A DNA stretch of 64,000 nt from Uliginosibacterium aquaticum. Lineage in GTDB: Bacteria > Pseudomonadota > Gammaproteobacteria > Burkholderiales > Rhodocyclaceae. A program made the position numbers and the translations under genes. The stretch is from the NCBI RefSeq assembly GCF_012972705.2, contig NZ_JABCSC020000001.1, forward strand, positions 186,001 to 250,000. Reading direction: 5' to 3'. This document shows positions 33,290 to 44,161 of this stretch, one piece after another. Position 1 is the first letter of the stretch. Every line of letters starts with the position of its first letter. A model generated the notes under the pieces. The model saw only the letters and a program-made list of their open reading frames with translations. It was not told the DNA's origin and made no database searches.

Positions 33290-33754
33290 TCAGTCGCAGC
33301 GCCCACTCGGCATGTCGATCAGTACCGGCCAGACCTTCTTGAAGTTCTGCGGTTGGGTACAGCGGGCCTCGCAGTGGGTGTAGGAGATCGTCAGCTGCTG
33401 GCCCTGGGTCCATAGTCTGGCTGTGCAACCATCCGGATGGAGCAGTTCGATGGACGGACTGGAACGGGTCTGGCGAAAACCGGGCCCTTCGAAATTGCAG
33501 CGACCGCCGTCGTGGGGCAATTCGATAGCGGTGGCCAGGCTCAGGACCCGGTTGTCCTCAATCTCGATCCGGTTCGATCCCTTGTAGCCGGTTTCGTCTT
33601 GAAAGCTGCAACTGTTGCGGTAGCTCAGGCTGTGGCTGGTGCTGCGAAGTTGCTTCTGCATGCGGCCCTGATCAATCTGGCGCGAGAGCTTGCCGCCACC
33701 CGCCGCACAGGCTGCGAGCAGCAACGCAGCCAGCACGATCAGCGGGCAACGCAT
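33290..33754 (-). CDS. Six-cysteine lipoprotein, paralog B
   Basis: The 154-residue lipoprotein (MRCPLIVLAALLLAACAAGG, lipid cysteine C16) is a tandem paralog of the gene at 32647-33207 but lacks the long Ala/Pro linker. Cysteine positions are conserved (NSCSF, GRCNF, DGCTA, HCEARC, GRCD). Both proteins end on the same PSGRCD motif. Its ATG overlaps the stop of the LysE/RhtB gene (TGATG), so it is translationally coupled to a transporter, which may be a clue to its role or merely history. Confidence 0.75.
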   Translation of the reverse strand: MRCPLIVLAALLLAACAAGGGKLSRQIDQGRMQKQLRSTSHSLSYRNSCSFQDETGYKGSNRIEIEDNRVLSLATAIELPHDGGRCNFEGPGFRQTRSSPSIELLHPDGCTARLWTQGQQLTISYTHCEARCTQPQNFKKVWPVLIDMPSGRCD

Positions 33755-34377
33755 CAATGCCTTCTGAAGCCCGCCAGCAGCAGGCCGGCACCGATGAAGA
33801 GGCTGCCGAAGCCGCGATTGAGCCAGCGGATGTGACCCGGATCGCGCAGGGCGCTGAGTACCCTGGCGGCGAGCAGGGTGTAGCCGCTCATCACGACCAG
33901 ATCGGTGAACACCAAGGTGGCAGCACAGATGGCGTATTGCGGCCATTGCGCCAACTGCGGATCGATGAACTGCGGCAGCACGGCGAGCATGAAAACGATG
34001 CCCTTGGGATTGCTGGCATTGATCAGGAAGGCGCGCAGGAAGAGCTGGCCAGGTGTGTCGCGCGCATCTTTGGCGTCGGGGGTGAGCGGCGCGTCCGGTG
34101 CGCGCCACTGCTGCACGCCCAGCCAGATCAGATAAGCCACCCCGGCCCATTTGATGGCCATGAACAGCGTCTGCGAGGCCGCCAGCAAGGCGCCGAGACC
34201 GGCGGCGCAGATCAGCATGATCAGGACGATGCCCGTCTGCAGGCCGAAGATGTTCCACAGGGCGCGGCGATAGCCTACGCGTTGGCCGGCTGCCATGCAG
34301 GAGACGGCTCCAGGGCCGGGCGAGAGGCTGATCAGCCAGGCGGCAACGAAGAAGGTGAGCCAGGTATCGAGCGGCAT
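33754..34377 (-). CDS. LysE/RhtB-family amino-acid exporter
   Basis: The 207-residue protein has six predicted membrane segments and the family motif SPGPGAVSCMAAGQRVGYRR (18-37), with NASNPKGIVFMLAVLPQF later. Such proteins export amino acids such as homoserine, threonine or lysine; the substrate is not determined. The gene is first in a two-gene unit with the six-cysteine lipoprotein B. The 299-base gap upstream is mostly taken by a palindromic element. Confidence 0.9.
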   Translation of the reverse strand: MPLDTWLTFFVAAWLISLSPGPGAVSCMAAGQRVGYRRALWNIFGLQTGIVLIMLICAAGLGALLAASQTLFMAIKWAGVAYLIWLGVQQWRAPDAPLTPDAKDARDTPGQLFLRAFLINASNPKGIVFMLAVLPQFIDPQLAQWPQYAICAATLVFTDLVVMSGYTLLAARVLSALRDPGHIRWLNRGFGSLFIGAGLLLAGFRRH

Positions 34378-34456
34378 GAGAGTGAGATGCGAGTCGGCGA
34401 AGGGGCCAGTCTAGCGCTCTGCAGGCGCAGAGAGAACCGCTAGCCGGCGTTCCTTG

Positions 34457-34676
34457 GAAGCTGTTCCCGATCTTACTGCGAGGCCGCTCATTGATCACTG
34501 AGAGGGCTCATGCGCGGCTCGGGCCCCTCATTGATCAACATAAACACCGGTTCCTGTGCTGCGCTTCCCCACGGTTTGCTTTGCACCGCAAACCGGCTGC
34601 GGCAGCGCAGAGCAGGCTCTGCTAAACCCTGCCTCGCCCCTGCTGACGGCCTCTCAGTAAGATCGGGAACAGCTTC
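34457..34676 (-). mobile_element. ~220 bp palindromic element, copy 1 (MITE-like)
   Basis: Terminal arms GAAGCTGTTCCCGATCTTAC and GTAAGATCGGGAACAGCTTC are inverted copies; the match extends to about 30 bases with one mismatch (through GAGGCCG). A second copy lies at 60978-61198 in the other orientation. Inside are hairpins GCAGAGC-CT-GCTCTGC and GGTTTGC...GCAAACC and no conserved reading frame. The element starts at the first base after the TAA of the Fe-ADH gene. With no transposase in the window it would be non-autonomous. Between it and the RhtB start (34378-34456) nothing else stands out. Confidence 0.75.
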
Positions 34677-35777
34677 TTAAAGGCGCAGGCCCTTGGCGAT
34701 GAAGTTGTGGCCCTTGGGGTTGTGCATGTGTTCCAGCACGATGCGTGCGCGCTCCGATTCGGAGAGTCCCCAAGCCTTCGGCTCGGTCGGCACTTCGAGC
34801 TTGTAGAGCAATTCGCATAGACGGGCGACGGGATCGGTTTCGCTCGGCCCGTAGATGCGGCTGAGCACGGCATCACGCTCCGCGCTGTTGTTCTGGGCTT
34901 GCTGCCAGACCCAGGGCAGTGACCATGAGCTGGCCAGTCCGTGCGGAGTGCCCTGTTTGATGGTCAGCGGGTAGGACAGGGCGTGGGCCAGTGCGGTGCG
35001 GGTCTGGGCCAGACACAGGCCGGCCTGCCAGGCCGCGCGGGCGATCATGATGCGGGCCTTGAGGTGGCCCTGGAAGTGCCAGGCGATCGGCAACTTGGCG
35101 ATCAGGGTGCGCGCAGCTTCAACGGCGAGCAGATCGGTCATCGGTGTGGCATTCACGTTCCAGATCGCTTCGAGCGCGTGCGACAGCGCATCCAGCCCGG
35201 CGTTGCGCATCACCAGTTTGGGCTGGCTCAGGGTCAGCTCCGGGTCGATCAGGGCCGTCTCGGCATACATGCGCGACTGGTGCAGGGTGAATTTCGTCGG
35301 GTTTGCGTCGCGCGTATCCCACAGCACCGAGAAGGGCGTGACCTCGCTGCCACTGCCGGCAGTGGTCGGCACCGCAATCATGCGCAGGCGTTTGACCACC
35401 GGGGTGCTGCGCGTGATCAGGTCGAAGAAATGGCCGGACTCGGGCAGGCACAGCAAGGCCTTTGCATAGTCGATGACGCTGCCACCACCGACGGCCACCA
35501 CCAGCTCCACGCGCCGTTCTCGCCAGATGCGCTCATGGGCCTGCTGCACATCCTTGAGCTCGGGGCGGCTGGGCACCTCGTCGATGAGATCCACCAGGCG
35601 ATCACCGAGCAGGCCCTTCAGGCGTGCCAGCAAGCCGATTTCGCGGGCACTCTTGAAAGTGACCAGCAGCACGCGGCGTTTGCCGACCAGCTCCGGCAGA
35701 TGCTCCAGACTGCCCGGTCCGAAGATCGTACGGACCGGGTTGTAGTGCTGGAAGTCGAAGCCGGTTTCGTGCGGCAT
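34677..35777 (-). CDS. Iron-containing alcohol dehydrogenase family protein
   Basis: The 366-residue enzyme has the family layout: a GGGS dinucleotide-binding motif (97-100), then PTTAGSGSEVTPFSV, and metal ligands D196 and H200 (NAGLDALSHALEAIW), H265 (ALAHALSYPL) and H279 (GTPHGLA). The closest flavour is the phosphonoacetaldehyde/aldehyde reductase group, but substrate cannot be fixed. It begins four bases after gatA, in the position where gatB is usually found, so it is probably co-transcribed with gatA. Its TAA is followed immediately by the palindromic element. Confidence 0.88.
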   Translation of the reverse strand: MPHETGFDFQHYNPVRTIFGPGSLEHLPELVGKRRVLLVTFKSAREIGLLARLKGLLGDRLVDLIDEVPSRPELKDVQQAHERIWRERRVELVVAVGGGSVIDYAKALLCLPESGHFFDLITRSTPVVKRLRMIAVPTTAGSGSEVTPFSVLWDTRDANPTKFTLHQSRMYAETALIDPELTLSQPKLVMRNAGLDALSHALEAIWNVNATPMTDLLAVEAARTLIAKLPIAWHFQGHLKARIMIARAAWQAGLCLAQTRTALAHALSYPLTIKQGTPHGLASSWSLPWVWQQAQNNSAERDAVLSRIYGPSETDPVARLCELLYKLEVPTEPKAWGLSESERARIVLEHMHNPKGHNFIAKGLRL

Positions 35778-35781
35778 CTAC

Positions 35782-37233
35782 TCAGGCTTGTGGCCGCTGT
35801 AGATGCCAGTCGGTGGCTTGTTGCAGCTGGTGGGCTACGTTCAGGAGGCGCGCTTCGCCGAAGTAATTGCCGATCAGCTGCAGGCCGACCGGCAGTTTCT
35901 CGGCCGAGAAGCCGGCCGGGGTGGACAGCGCCGGCAGGCCGGCGAGGTTCACCGCGATGGTGTAAATGTCCGCCAGATACATCTGCACCGGATCGTCGGC
36001 CATCTGGCCAATGCCCCAGGCAGCGGTCGGCGCCACCGGGCCGGCGATGATGTCGCACTGGCTCAGGGCCTGCTTGAAATCCTCGGCGATCAGGCGGCGC
36101 AGCTGCTGGGCCTTGATGTAATAGGCGTCGTAGTAGCCGTGCGAGAGCACATAGGTGCCAACCAGAATGCGGCGCTGCACTTCCTTGCCGAAGCCTTCCG
36201 AACGGCTCTTGGCGTACATCTCCGCGAGATCCTTGTACTCGGCGGCACGGTGGCCGTAGCGCACGCCGTCGAAACGCGACAGGTTGCTTGACGCCTCGGC
36301 CGGCGCGATCACGTAGTAGGCAGGGATGGCCAGATGCGTGTTGGGCAGGCTGACTTCGACCGTGCTGGCGCCGAGCTTGCGCAGTTCGGCGAGCGCGTTT
36401 TCGATAGCGGCGCGCACGTCTGCTGCCAACCCTTCGCCGAAATACTCTTTCGGCAGGCCGATCTTCAGGCCGGCCAGCGGCTGGCTCAGTTGCGCGCTGT
36501 AGTCGTCCTTGGCGCGCTCAAGGCTGGTCGAGTCACGCGAATCGAAGCCGGCCATGTGGTTCAGCAGCAGGGCGCAGTCTTCCGCAGTGTGGGCCATCGG
36601 GCCGCCCTGATCGAGCGAGCTGGCGTAGGCCACCATGCCGTAGCGCGACACCGTGCCGTAGGTCGGCTTGATGCCGGTGATGCCGCACAGGCCGGCGGGC
36701 TGGCGGATCGAGCCGCCGGTGTCGGTGCCGGTCGCGGCCGGGATCATGCCGGCGGCCACGGCAGCGGCCGAACCACCCGATGAGCCGCCCGGCACGCGGG
36801 AAAGATTCCAGGGGTTCTTCACCGCGCCGTAGGCCGAGTTCTCGTTGGTCGAGCCCATCGCGAATTCGTCGCAGTTGGTCTTGCCTAGACTCACCACGCC
36901 GGCCGCCTTGAGCTGGCTGACGACATGCGCGTCGTAGGGGCTGACGAAGTTGGCGAGCATCTTCGAGCCGCAGGTGGTGAGCACGCCTTCGGTACAGAAG
37001 ATGTCCTTGTGCGCGATCGGCAGGCCGGCCAGCGGGCCCGCGGTACCGGCGGCAATCGCCGCGTCGGCGGCGTCGGCGGCGGCCAGCGCACCAGCACGGT
37101 CGACGGTGATGAAGGCGTTGATCGCGGCGTTCTGCGCCTCGATGCGGGCGAGGTAATCCGTCACCAGCTCGCGGCTGGAGATTTTCTTGCTGGCGAGCTG
37201 TGCTTGCAGGGTCTTGAGGGTCTGGAGGCTCAT
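35782..37233 (-). CDS. gatA: Aspartyl/glutamyl-tRNA amidotransferase subunit A GatA
   Basis: GatA releases ammonia from glutamine for GatB to amidate Glu-tRNA(Gln) or Asp-tRNA(Asn). The 483-residue amidase has the catalytic triad Lys76 (LPIAHKDIF), cis-Ser151 ([11 protein letters not shown]) and Ser175 ([12 protein letters not shown]). It overlaps gmhA by ATGA. The usual partner gatB is not adjacent and not in this window, though GatA has no known role without it. Confidence 0.96.
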   Translation of the reverse strand: MSLQTLKTLQAQLASKKISSRELVTDYLARIEAQNAAINAFITVDRAGALAAADAADAAIAAGTAGPLAGLPIAHKDIFCTEGVLTTCGSKMLANFVSPYDAHVVSQLKAAGVVSLGKTNCDEFAMGSTNENSAYGAVKNPWNLSRVPGGSSGGSAAAVAAGMIPAATGTDTGGSIRQPAGLCGITGIKPTYGTVSRYGMVAYASSLDQGGPMAHTAEDCALLLNHMAGFDSRDSTSLERAKDDYSAQLSQPLAGLKIGLPKEYFGEGLAADVRAAIENALAELRKLGASTVEVSLPNTHLAIPAYYVIAPAEASSNLSRFDGVRYGHRAAEYKDLAEMYAKSRSEGFGKEVQRRILVGTYVLSHGYYDAYYIKAQQLRRLIAEDFKQALSQCDIIAGPVAPTAAWGIGQMADDPVQMYLADIYTIAVNLAGLPALSTPAGFSAEKLPVGLQLIGNYFGEARLLNVAHQLQQATDWHLQRPQA

Positions 37234-37814
37234 TTTGCGTCGACGTAGCCCAAGCCGATCTCGACATGGTCGATCAGGGCGTGGATGAACTTGATGTGGA
37301 TTTCCTGGATGCGGTCGGCGTAGCCGAAGTGCGGCACGATGATCTCGGCGTCAGCCAGCCCCTTCATCTTGCCGCCGTCCTTGCCCATCAGCAGGATGAC
37401 CTGCATGCCGCGCGCCTTGGCGGCCTTGGCGGCAGCGAGGATGTTGGCGGAATTGCCAGAAGTGGAAATGCCGAAGAACACGTCGCCAGCGCGGCCAAGG
37501 GCCTCGACCTGACGGCTGAAGATGAACTCGAAACCGTAGTCGTTGCCCACGCAGGTGATGTGCGAGGGGTCGGAAATGGCCAGCGCGCCGAGCGCCGGGC
37601 GGTTGTCGCGGTAGCGGCCGGAGAGCTCTTCGGCGAAGTGCATGGCGTCGCAATGCGAGCCGCCATTGCCGGCCGAAAGGATCTTGCCTCCGGCCTTGAG
37701 GCAGGCCACGAGGATGTCGCCGGCCTTGTCCACCTCATTGAGCAGGGCCTGGTCGGCGAGAACACGGGTCAGCAGTTCCTGACCTTCTTGCAGATGCTGG
37801 AGAAGACGGCTCAT
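37230..37814 (-). CDS. gmhA: Phosphoheptose isomerase GmhA
   Basis: GmhA isomerises sedoheptulose 7-phosphate to D-glycero-D-manno-heptose 7-phosphate for LPS core synthesis. The 194-residue SIS-domain protein has [39 protein letters not shown] and [11 protein letters not shown], the sugar-phosphate loops of the family. The ATG at 37814 ([12 protein letters not shown]) lies 7 bases after the gatC stop. It is inserted between gatC and gatA, an unusual place for a heptose gene. Confidence 0.93.
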   Translation of the reverse strand: MSRLLQHLQEGQELLTRVLADQALLNEVDKAGDILVACLKAGGKILSAGNGGSHCDAMHFAEELSGRYRDNRPALGALAISDPSHITCVGNDYGFEFIFSRQVEALGRAGDVFFGISTSGNSANILAAAKAAKARGMQVILLMGKDGGKMKGLADAEIIVPHFGYADRIQEIHIKFIHALIDHVEIGLGYVDAK

Positions 37815-37821
37815 GACTTCC

Positions 37822-39292
<1,471 letters not shown>

Positions 39293-39303
39293 TTTGCAAG
39301 GTG

Positions 39304-39360
39304 AGGCAGAACAGCTTCCCATGGAACGCGCCGCAAGGCGCGTTGTCTTGTCTTCTGCCT
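39304..39360 (+). terminator. Nested hairpin between mreB and mreC (possible attenuator)
   Basis: A perfect inner stem AACGCGCC-GCAA-GGCGCGTT (39325-39344) has a stable GCAA tetraloop. An outer pair AGGCAGAA (39304-39311) / TTCTGCCT (39353-39360) encloses it. Only a weak T-rich tail follows, so partial rather than full termination is likely. It would let MreB be made in excess over MreC/D. Confidence 0.5.
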
Positions 39361-39390
39361 TACCCCTTTCCCGCCTTCTATCGCTGAGTC

Positions 39391-40509
39391 ATGGTCACCG
39401 GCCACCAGACCCCTCCCTTCTTCAAGCGTGGCCTGCCCCTGCCGGCCCGGGCGACGATCTTCCTGTCGATCAGCCTGTCCCTGCTGGTGGCTGACCTGCG
39501 TCTGAACTATCTGGAAACGCTGCGTCAGGCGCTCACCGTGCTGAGCTACCCGCTGCAGATCGCGGCGGCGACGCCGGCCGAGTTCGTCAGCAATACGGCG
39601 ACTTACTTTTCCGGGCTGGCCAGCCTGAAGCGCGAGAACCAGCGCCTGCAGGCTCAGCAGCTGGCGATGGCCGAGAAGCTGCTGTTTGCTGAGCAACTGC
39701 AGCAGGAGAACGCCACGCTGCGTGGTCTGCTGAAGGTGAATCGCGCCATCGGTCTGCGCACGATTGCGGCTGAAATCGTGTTTTCTGCGCGTGACCCCTT
39801 CTCGCGCAAGGTGATCCTCGACAAAGGCAGCATGCAGGACATTGAGCCCGGCTCGCCGGTGGTCGATCCGCAAGGCCTGATCGGCCAGGTGACCCGCGTT
39901 TTCCCCCTGCATGCCGAGGTCACCCTGCTTTCCGACAAAGAACAGGCCATTCCGGTGATCGTCGAGCGCAGTGGCCTGCGCGCGGTGATGTTTGGCAGTG
40001 GCAACGGTTTGCTGGAGCTTAAGTTCCTCGCCGCCAATGCGGAGGTCAAACCGGGCGACCGCATCCTGACTTCCGGGCTGGATGGCCTGTTTGCACCGGG
40101 CCTGCCGGTCGCCACGGTGCTCAAGGTGACGCGTGACAGTGCCGAGTCGTTTGCCCGCATCCTGTGCAAACCGATCGCCAGCGTGGAGCGCAGCGGCGCC
40201 GTGCTGGTGCTGTCGCGGACCGATCCGGCGCCGCAGCGGCCGGCGGATGATCGCGACGAGGCTTCGCGCCGCGCCTCGGCGGGACGTATCCGCAACCGGG
40301 TGAGCCAGGCTTTCCCCGAGCCCGTCGCGGCAGACTCGGCCCCGGCGGCCGGTGCTTCCGCGCCGCAGCCTGCGACTACTGCACTGCAGGCTGCGGCCTC
40401 GGCACCGACGCCGGCTCCCCTGGCCAGCGCACCGGTCGTCAGTGCTCCTGTGGCGGCCCAGAGCACACCCAGAGCGGCGGCCAGCAACCCCGCACCGAAG
40501 GGAGATTGA
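39391..40509 (+). CDS. mreC: Rod shape-determining protein MreC
   Basis: MreC is the periplasmic scaffold that couples MreB to the wall synthases. The 372-residue protein has a membrane helix (about 20-38), a coiled coil (about 75-115, LKRENQRLQAQQLAMAEKLL) and a beta-rich core with RDPFSRKVILDKGS and PVVDPQGLIGQV. The tail after residue ~285 is an Ala/Pro/Ser-rich extension of ~85 residues, longer than in E. coli and probably disordered. Confidence 0.94.
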   Translation: MVTGHQTPPFFKRGLPLPARATIFLSISLSLLVADLRLNYLETLRQALTVLSYPLQIAAATPAEFVSNTATYFSGLASLKRENQRLQAQQLAMAEKLLFAEQLQQENATLRGLLKVNRAIGLRTIAAEIVFSARDPFSRKVILDKGSMQDIEPGSPVVDPQGLIGQVTRVFPLHAEVTLLSDKEQAIPVIVERSGLRAVMFGSGNGLLELKFLAANAEVKPGDRILTSGLDGLFAPGLPVATVLKVTRDSAESFARILCKPIASVERSGAVLVLSRTDPAPQRPADDRDEASRRASAGRIRNRVSQAFPEPVAADSAPAAGASAPQPATTALQAAASAPTPAPLASAPVVSAPVAAQSTPRAAASNPAPKGD

Positions 40510-40512
40510 GGC

Positions 40513-41034
40513 ATGCTGCCGAATCACCGCTCCTCCCGCCTGCTCCTGCCTGTGCGCATGGGCTTCGTTTGGTTCAGCCTGCTGGTGGCCCTGGTGCTCA
40601 GCTGCATCCCGGTTGGCCGGGTTCAGGCCATGCCGGATTTCGTCGCCCTGGTGCTGGCCTTCTGGTGCATCCGTGAGCCGCACCGGATCGGCATGGGGGC
40701 CGGCTTCTGCCTCGGTCTGCTGGTTGATGTGGCGCATGGCTCAGTGATGGGCCAGCATGCTACGGCCTACATCCTGCTGGCCTGGGCGGCCCAGGCCAAT
40801 TCGCGCCGTCTGCTGTGGTTCTCGCCTTCCACCCAGACCCTGCACATGGTGCCGCTGTTCCTGATGGTGCAAGTGGTGATGCTGGTGCTGCGCATGCTGG
40901 CGGGCGGGCGTTTCCCGGGCTGGGAGTACTTCTTCACCTGTTTCACCACGGCCGTGCTGTGGCTGCCTGCCTACTATCTGCTGCTCTTGCCGCAGATGCG
41001 GCCGATTGATCGCGATGAGAATCGCCCCCTGTAG
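40513..41034 (+). CDS. mreD: Rod shape-determining protein MreD
   Basis: The 173-residue protein has five to six hydrophobic segments and the MreD-like patterns PDFVALVLAFWCIREPHRIG and GFCLGLLVDVAHGSVMGQHA. MreD completes the MreBCD complex in the inner membrane. It starts three bases after the mreC stop. Confidence 0.93.
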   Translation: MLPNHRSSRLLLPVRMGFVWFSLLVALVLSCIPVGRVQAMPDFVALVLAFWCIREPHRIGMGAGFCLGLLVDVAHGSVMGQHATAYILLAWAAQANSRRLLWFSPSTQTLHMVPLFLMVQVVMLVLRMLAGGRFPGWEYFFTCFTTAVLWLPAYYLLLLPQMRPIDRDENRPL

Positions 41035-41111
41035 GGCTTTGAGCGTCGGAATACGGGCCTAGGCTCGCGCCCCGCCCGCTTCCCCGCTCACTGCTCCTGA
41101 CTCCCGACACC

Positions 41112-43010
41112 ATGGAATTCAAGGCCCCCGAACAGGAACTCTCCCGCTTCCGCGCCCGCGTGGCGGCTGCGGCTGCCTTCGTGCTGCTGGGCTTTGGGCT
41201 GATCGTGGCGCGCTATGTGTATCTGCAGGTGCTGCGCTACGACTATTACGCTACCCGCGCTGAAGAGAACCGCATCTCCTTGCTGCCGATCGTGCCCAAT
41301 CGCGGGCTGATCACGGATCGCAATGGCGTGGTGCTGGCCCGCAACTACTCGGCCTACACCCTCGAAATCACGCCCTCCAAGGTACATAACCTGGATGACA
41401 CGATCGACGAGCTGGCCGAGTTCATTGACATCCAGCCCAAGGACCGGCGGCGCTTCCGCAAGCTGCTCGAAGAGAGCAAGAACTTCGAATCCTTGCCGAT
41501 CCGCACCCGCCTGACGGATGAAGAGGTCGCCCGCTTCATCGCCCGCCGCTACAAGTTCCCGGGGGTGGACATCAAGGCGCGGCTGTTCCGCCAATATCCT
41601 TTCGGCGAACTGGCTTCGCACGCCATCGGCTATATCGGTCGGATCAACCAGAAGGAAATGGCGAAGATCGAGGACGACGAAGACCTCGCCGCCAATTACC
41701 GGGGGACCGAACACATCGGCAAGACCGGGCTGGAGCAGAGCTACGAGAAGGAACTGCACGGCGTGACCGGCTTCGAGCAGGTCGAGGTGGACGCTTCCGG
41801 CCGGGCCGTACGCTCCCTGGCACGCACCCCGCCAGTGCCCGGCAACAATCTGCAGCTGACCATGGATTCCGAACTGCAGCGGATTGCCGAACAGGCTTTC
41901 GGCAACCGCCGCGGTTCGTTGGTGGCCATCGAACCCGGCACCGGCGGCGTGCTGGCCCTGGTGTCCACGCCGCGTTTCGATCCCAACCTGTTTGTTGACG
42001 GAATCACGCCGGATAACTGGGATGTGCTCAACACCTCGCTGGATCGCCCGATGATCAACCGGGCGCTCAATGGCGCCTATCCGCCCGGTTCCACCTTCAA
42101 GCCCTTCATGGCGCTGGCCGCACTCGAAACCGGCAAGCGCACGCCGCACCAGGCCATCTCGGACCCGGGCTATTTCGTGTTCGGCAACAACACCTTCCGC
42201 GATGACAAAGTCGGCGGCCACGGCATGGTCGACATGGTCAAATCCATCATCGTCAGCTGCGACACCTATTACTACCTGCTGGCCAACGACATGGGGATCG
42301 ACCTGATCTCCGAGTTCATGGGCAAGCTGGGGCTGGGCAGTCGTACCGGCATCGATATTGATGGCGAGTCCACCGGCGTGCTGCCTTCCCAGGCCTGGAA
42401 GAAGAAGCGTTTCAAGAAGCCCGAGCAGCAGAAGTGGTATGCCGGCGAAACCATCTCGATCGGCATCGGTCAGGGCTACAACGCCTACACCCCGCTGCAG
42501 TTGGCGCACGCCACCGCCACGATTGCGGCGGGCGGCGTGATGTACAAGCCGCACATCGTGAAGTACGTGGTGGATGCCCAGAACGGCGCGAAACGCGTGA
42601 TCGAACCGACGCCGCTGGCCGATCTGGGCTTCAAGCCCGAGAACGTCGAGGTCATCCGCAAGGGGATGGTCGGCGTGATCACCAGTGGTACTGGCGCCCG
42701 CGCCTTTGCCGGAGCGAAGTACCAGGCGGCCGGCAAGACCGGTACGGCCCAGGTCTTCTCGCTCAAGGGCGCCAAGTACAAGGAAAGCGATACGCACGAG
42801 CGCCTGCGGGACCACGCCTTGTTCATCGCTTACGCCCCTGCCGACAATCCCAAGATCGCACTGGCGGTGCTGGTCGAAAACGGTGGTTTTGGCGCCGCAG
42901 CTGCCGCGCCGATCGCCCGCCAGGTGCTGGACTACTATCTGCTGGGTATCAAGCCGGCAGGTGCGGCGCCGGAAGACCCGGATGCCGACCCGGAGCATGC
43001 CCATGATTAA
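41112..43010 (+). CDS. mrdA: Penicillin-binding protein 2 (elongation transpeptidase)
   Basis: PBP2 cross-links peptidoglycan during rod elongation. The 632-residue protein has an N-terminal anchor (about 20-38), a pedestal domain (VPNRGLITDRNGVVLARNYS) and a transpeptidase domain. The SxxK motif is PPGSTFKP with catalytic Ser327 and Lys330, SxN is SCDTYY-like near residue 380, and KTGTAQ starts at Lys542. It overlaps the start of rodA. Confidence 0.96.
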   Translation: MEFKAPEQELSRFRARVAAAAAFVLLGFGLIVARYVYLQVLRYDYYATRAEENRISLLPIVPNRGLITDRNGVVLARNYSAYTLEITPSKVHNLDDTIDELAEFIDIQPKDRRRFRKLLEESKNFESLPIRTRLTDEEVARFIARRYKFPGVDIKARLFRQYPFGELASHAIGYIGRINQKEMAKIEDDEDLAANYRGTEHIGKTGLEQSYEKELHGVTGFEQVEVDASGRAVRSLARTPPVPGNNLQLTMDSELQRIAEQAFGNRRGSLVAIEPGTGGVLALVSTPRFDPNLFVDGITPDNWDVLNTSLDRPMINRALNGAYPPGSTFKPFMALAALETGKRTPHQAISDPGYFVFGNNTFRDDKVGGHGMVDMVKSIIVSCDTYYYLLANDMGIDLISEFMGKLGLGSRTGIDIDGESTGVLPSQAWKKKRFKKPEQQKWYAGETISIGIGQGYNAYTPLQLAHATATIAAGGVMYKPHIVKYVVDAQNGAKRVIEPTPLADLGFKPENVEVIRKGMVGVITSGTGARAFAGAKYQAAGKTGTAQVFSLKGAKYKESDTHERLRDHALFIAYAPADNPKIALAVLVENGGFGAAAAAPIARQVLDYYLLGIKPAGAAPEDPDADPEHAHD

Positions 43011-44136
43011 CCTCGCCGACATCCGCCTCGGTGCCTTGCGCCTGGTGCGGCCGATCGACCCCTTCCTGCTGGTCATCACGGCCGCCATCATTGCGGTGGC
43101 CACCCTGATGCTCGGAAGCTCCTCGCCGGAGCGCATGAACGCCCACCTGGTCAACGTCGGGGTGGGGGTGGCGGTGATGTGGGCGATGGCCAGTCAGCCA
43201 CCGCAGCGCCTGCACAGCTTCGCCCTGCCGCTGTATGTGGTGGGGGTGCTGCTGCTGATCGGTGTGGCCCTGTTTGGCGATGTGTCCAAGGGCGCGCGGC
43301 GCTGGCTCAATCTGGGCGTGATGCGGATCCAGCCCTCCGAGCTGATGAAGATTGCCATGCCGCTGATGCTGGCCTGGTACTTCCAGAAACGCGAAGGCAG
43401 CCTTAAGGTCCGCGACTTCTTCGTCGCCACCCTGCTGCTGATGGTCCCTGTCGGCCTGATCATCAAGCAGCCGGATCTGGGCACCTCGCTGCTGGTGCTG
43501 GGCGCGGGTTTCTTCGTGATCTTCTTTGCCGGCCTGTCCTGGAAGCTGATCATCCCGGTGGCCGTGCTGGGGACCGCGGCGATCATTGCCATCATCAGTT
43601 ATGAATCCCAGATCTGCGCACCCGAGGTAGCCTGGCCCGGTCTGCACGACTACCAGAAACACCGCGTGTGCACCCTGCTCGATCCTTCATCGGACCCGCT
43701 CGGCAAGGGTTTTCACACTATCCAGTCCACTATCGCGGTGGGCTCCGGTGGTCTCGTCGGCAAGGGCTGGCGCCAGGGCACCCAGACCCATCTGGATTTC
43801 CTGCCCGAACGCCATACCGACTTCGTGCTGGCCGTGATCTCGGAAGAGTTCGGCCTGGCCGGCGTGCTCCTGATCGTGGTGCTCTACTGCCTGTTGATCG
43901 GGCGTGGCCTGATGATTGCCGCCAATGCTGCGACCCTCTTTGGGCGCCTGCTGGCAGGTTCGATCACCATGATTTTCTTCACCTATGCTTTTGTGAACAT
44001 GGGCATGGTGGCCGGTATCCTGCCCGTGGTCGGGGTGCCCCTGCCCATGGTGAGCTACGGCGGCACCGCGCTGGTGACCCTGTGCCTGGGTGTGGGAATC
44101 CTGATGAGCGTGCAGCAGCATCGTCGTCGGCGCTGA
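43003..44136 (+). CDS. rodA: Peptidoglycan polymerase RodA
   Basis: RodA is the SEDS-family glycan polymerase that works with PBP2. The 377-residue protein has about ten membrane helices and the motifs ARRWLNLGVMRIQPSELMK, the KQPDLGTSLLV block with the catalytic-region aspartate, and VPLPMVSYGGTALVT near the end. Two in-frame ATGs exist, at 42997 and 43003; GGAG at 42992-42995 has correct spacing only for 43003. The gene overlaps pbp2 by eight bases. Confidence 0.95.
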   Translation: MINLADIRLGALRLVRPIDPFLLVITAAIIAVATLMLGSSSPERMNAHLVNVGVGVAVMWAMASQPPQRLHSFALPLYVVGVLLLIGVALFGDVSKGARRWLNLGVMRIQPSELMKIAMPLMLAWYFQKREGSLKVRDFFVATLLLMVPVGLIIKQPDLGTSLLVLGAGFFVIFFAGLSWKLIIPVAVLGTAAIIAIISYESQICAPEVAWPGLHDYQKHRVCTLLDPSSDPLGKGFHTIQSTIAVGSGGLVGKGWRQGTQTHLDFLPERHTDFVLAVISEEFGLAGVLLIVVLYCLLIGRGLMIAANAATLFGRLLAGSITMIFFTYAFVNMGMVAGILPVVGVPLPMVSYGGTALVTLCLGVGILMSVQQHRRRR

Positions 44137-44161
44137 AGCCGGGGCGGGCAGGAGATATCCG

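Noticed and set aside
34941-36050. A 369-codon frame opposite the Fe-ADH and gatA genes
   Set aside because: Runs across the boundary of two well-supported genes and has no recognisable fold.
41088-43154. A 688-codon frame antisense to PBP2
   Set aside because: A shadow of GC-rich codon use opposite a clear gene; its sequence is low-complexity in His, Gln, Arg and Gly, with no domain.
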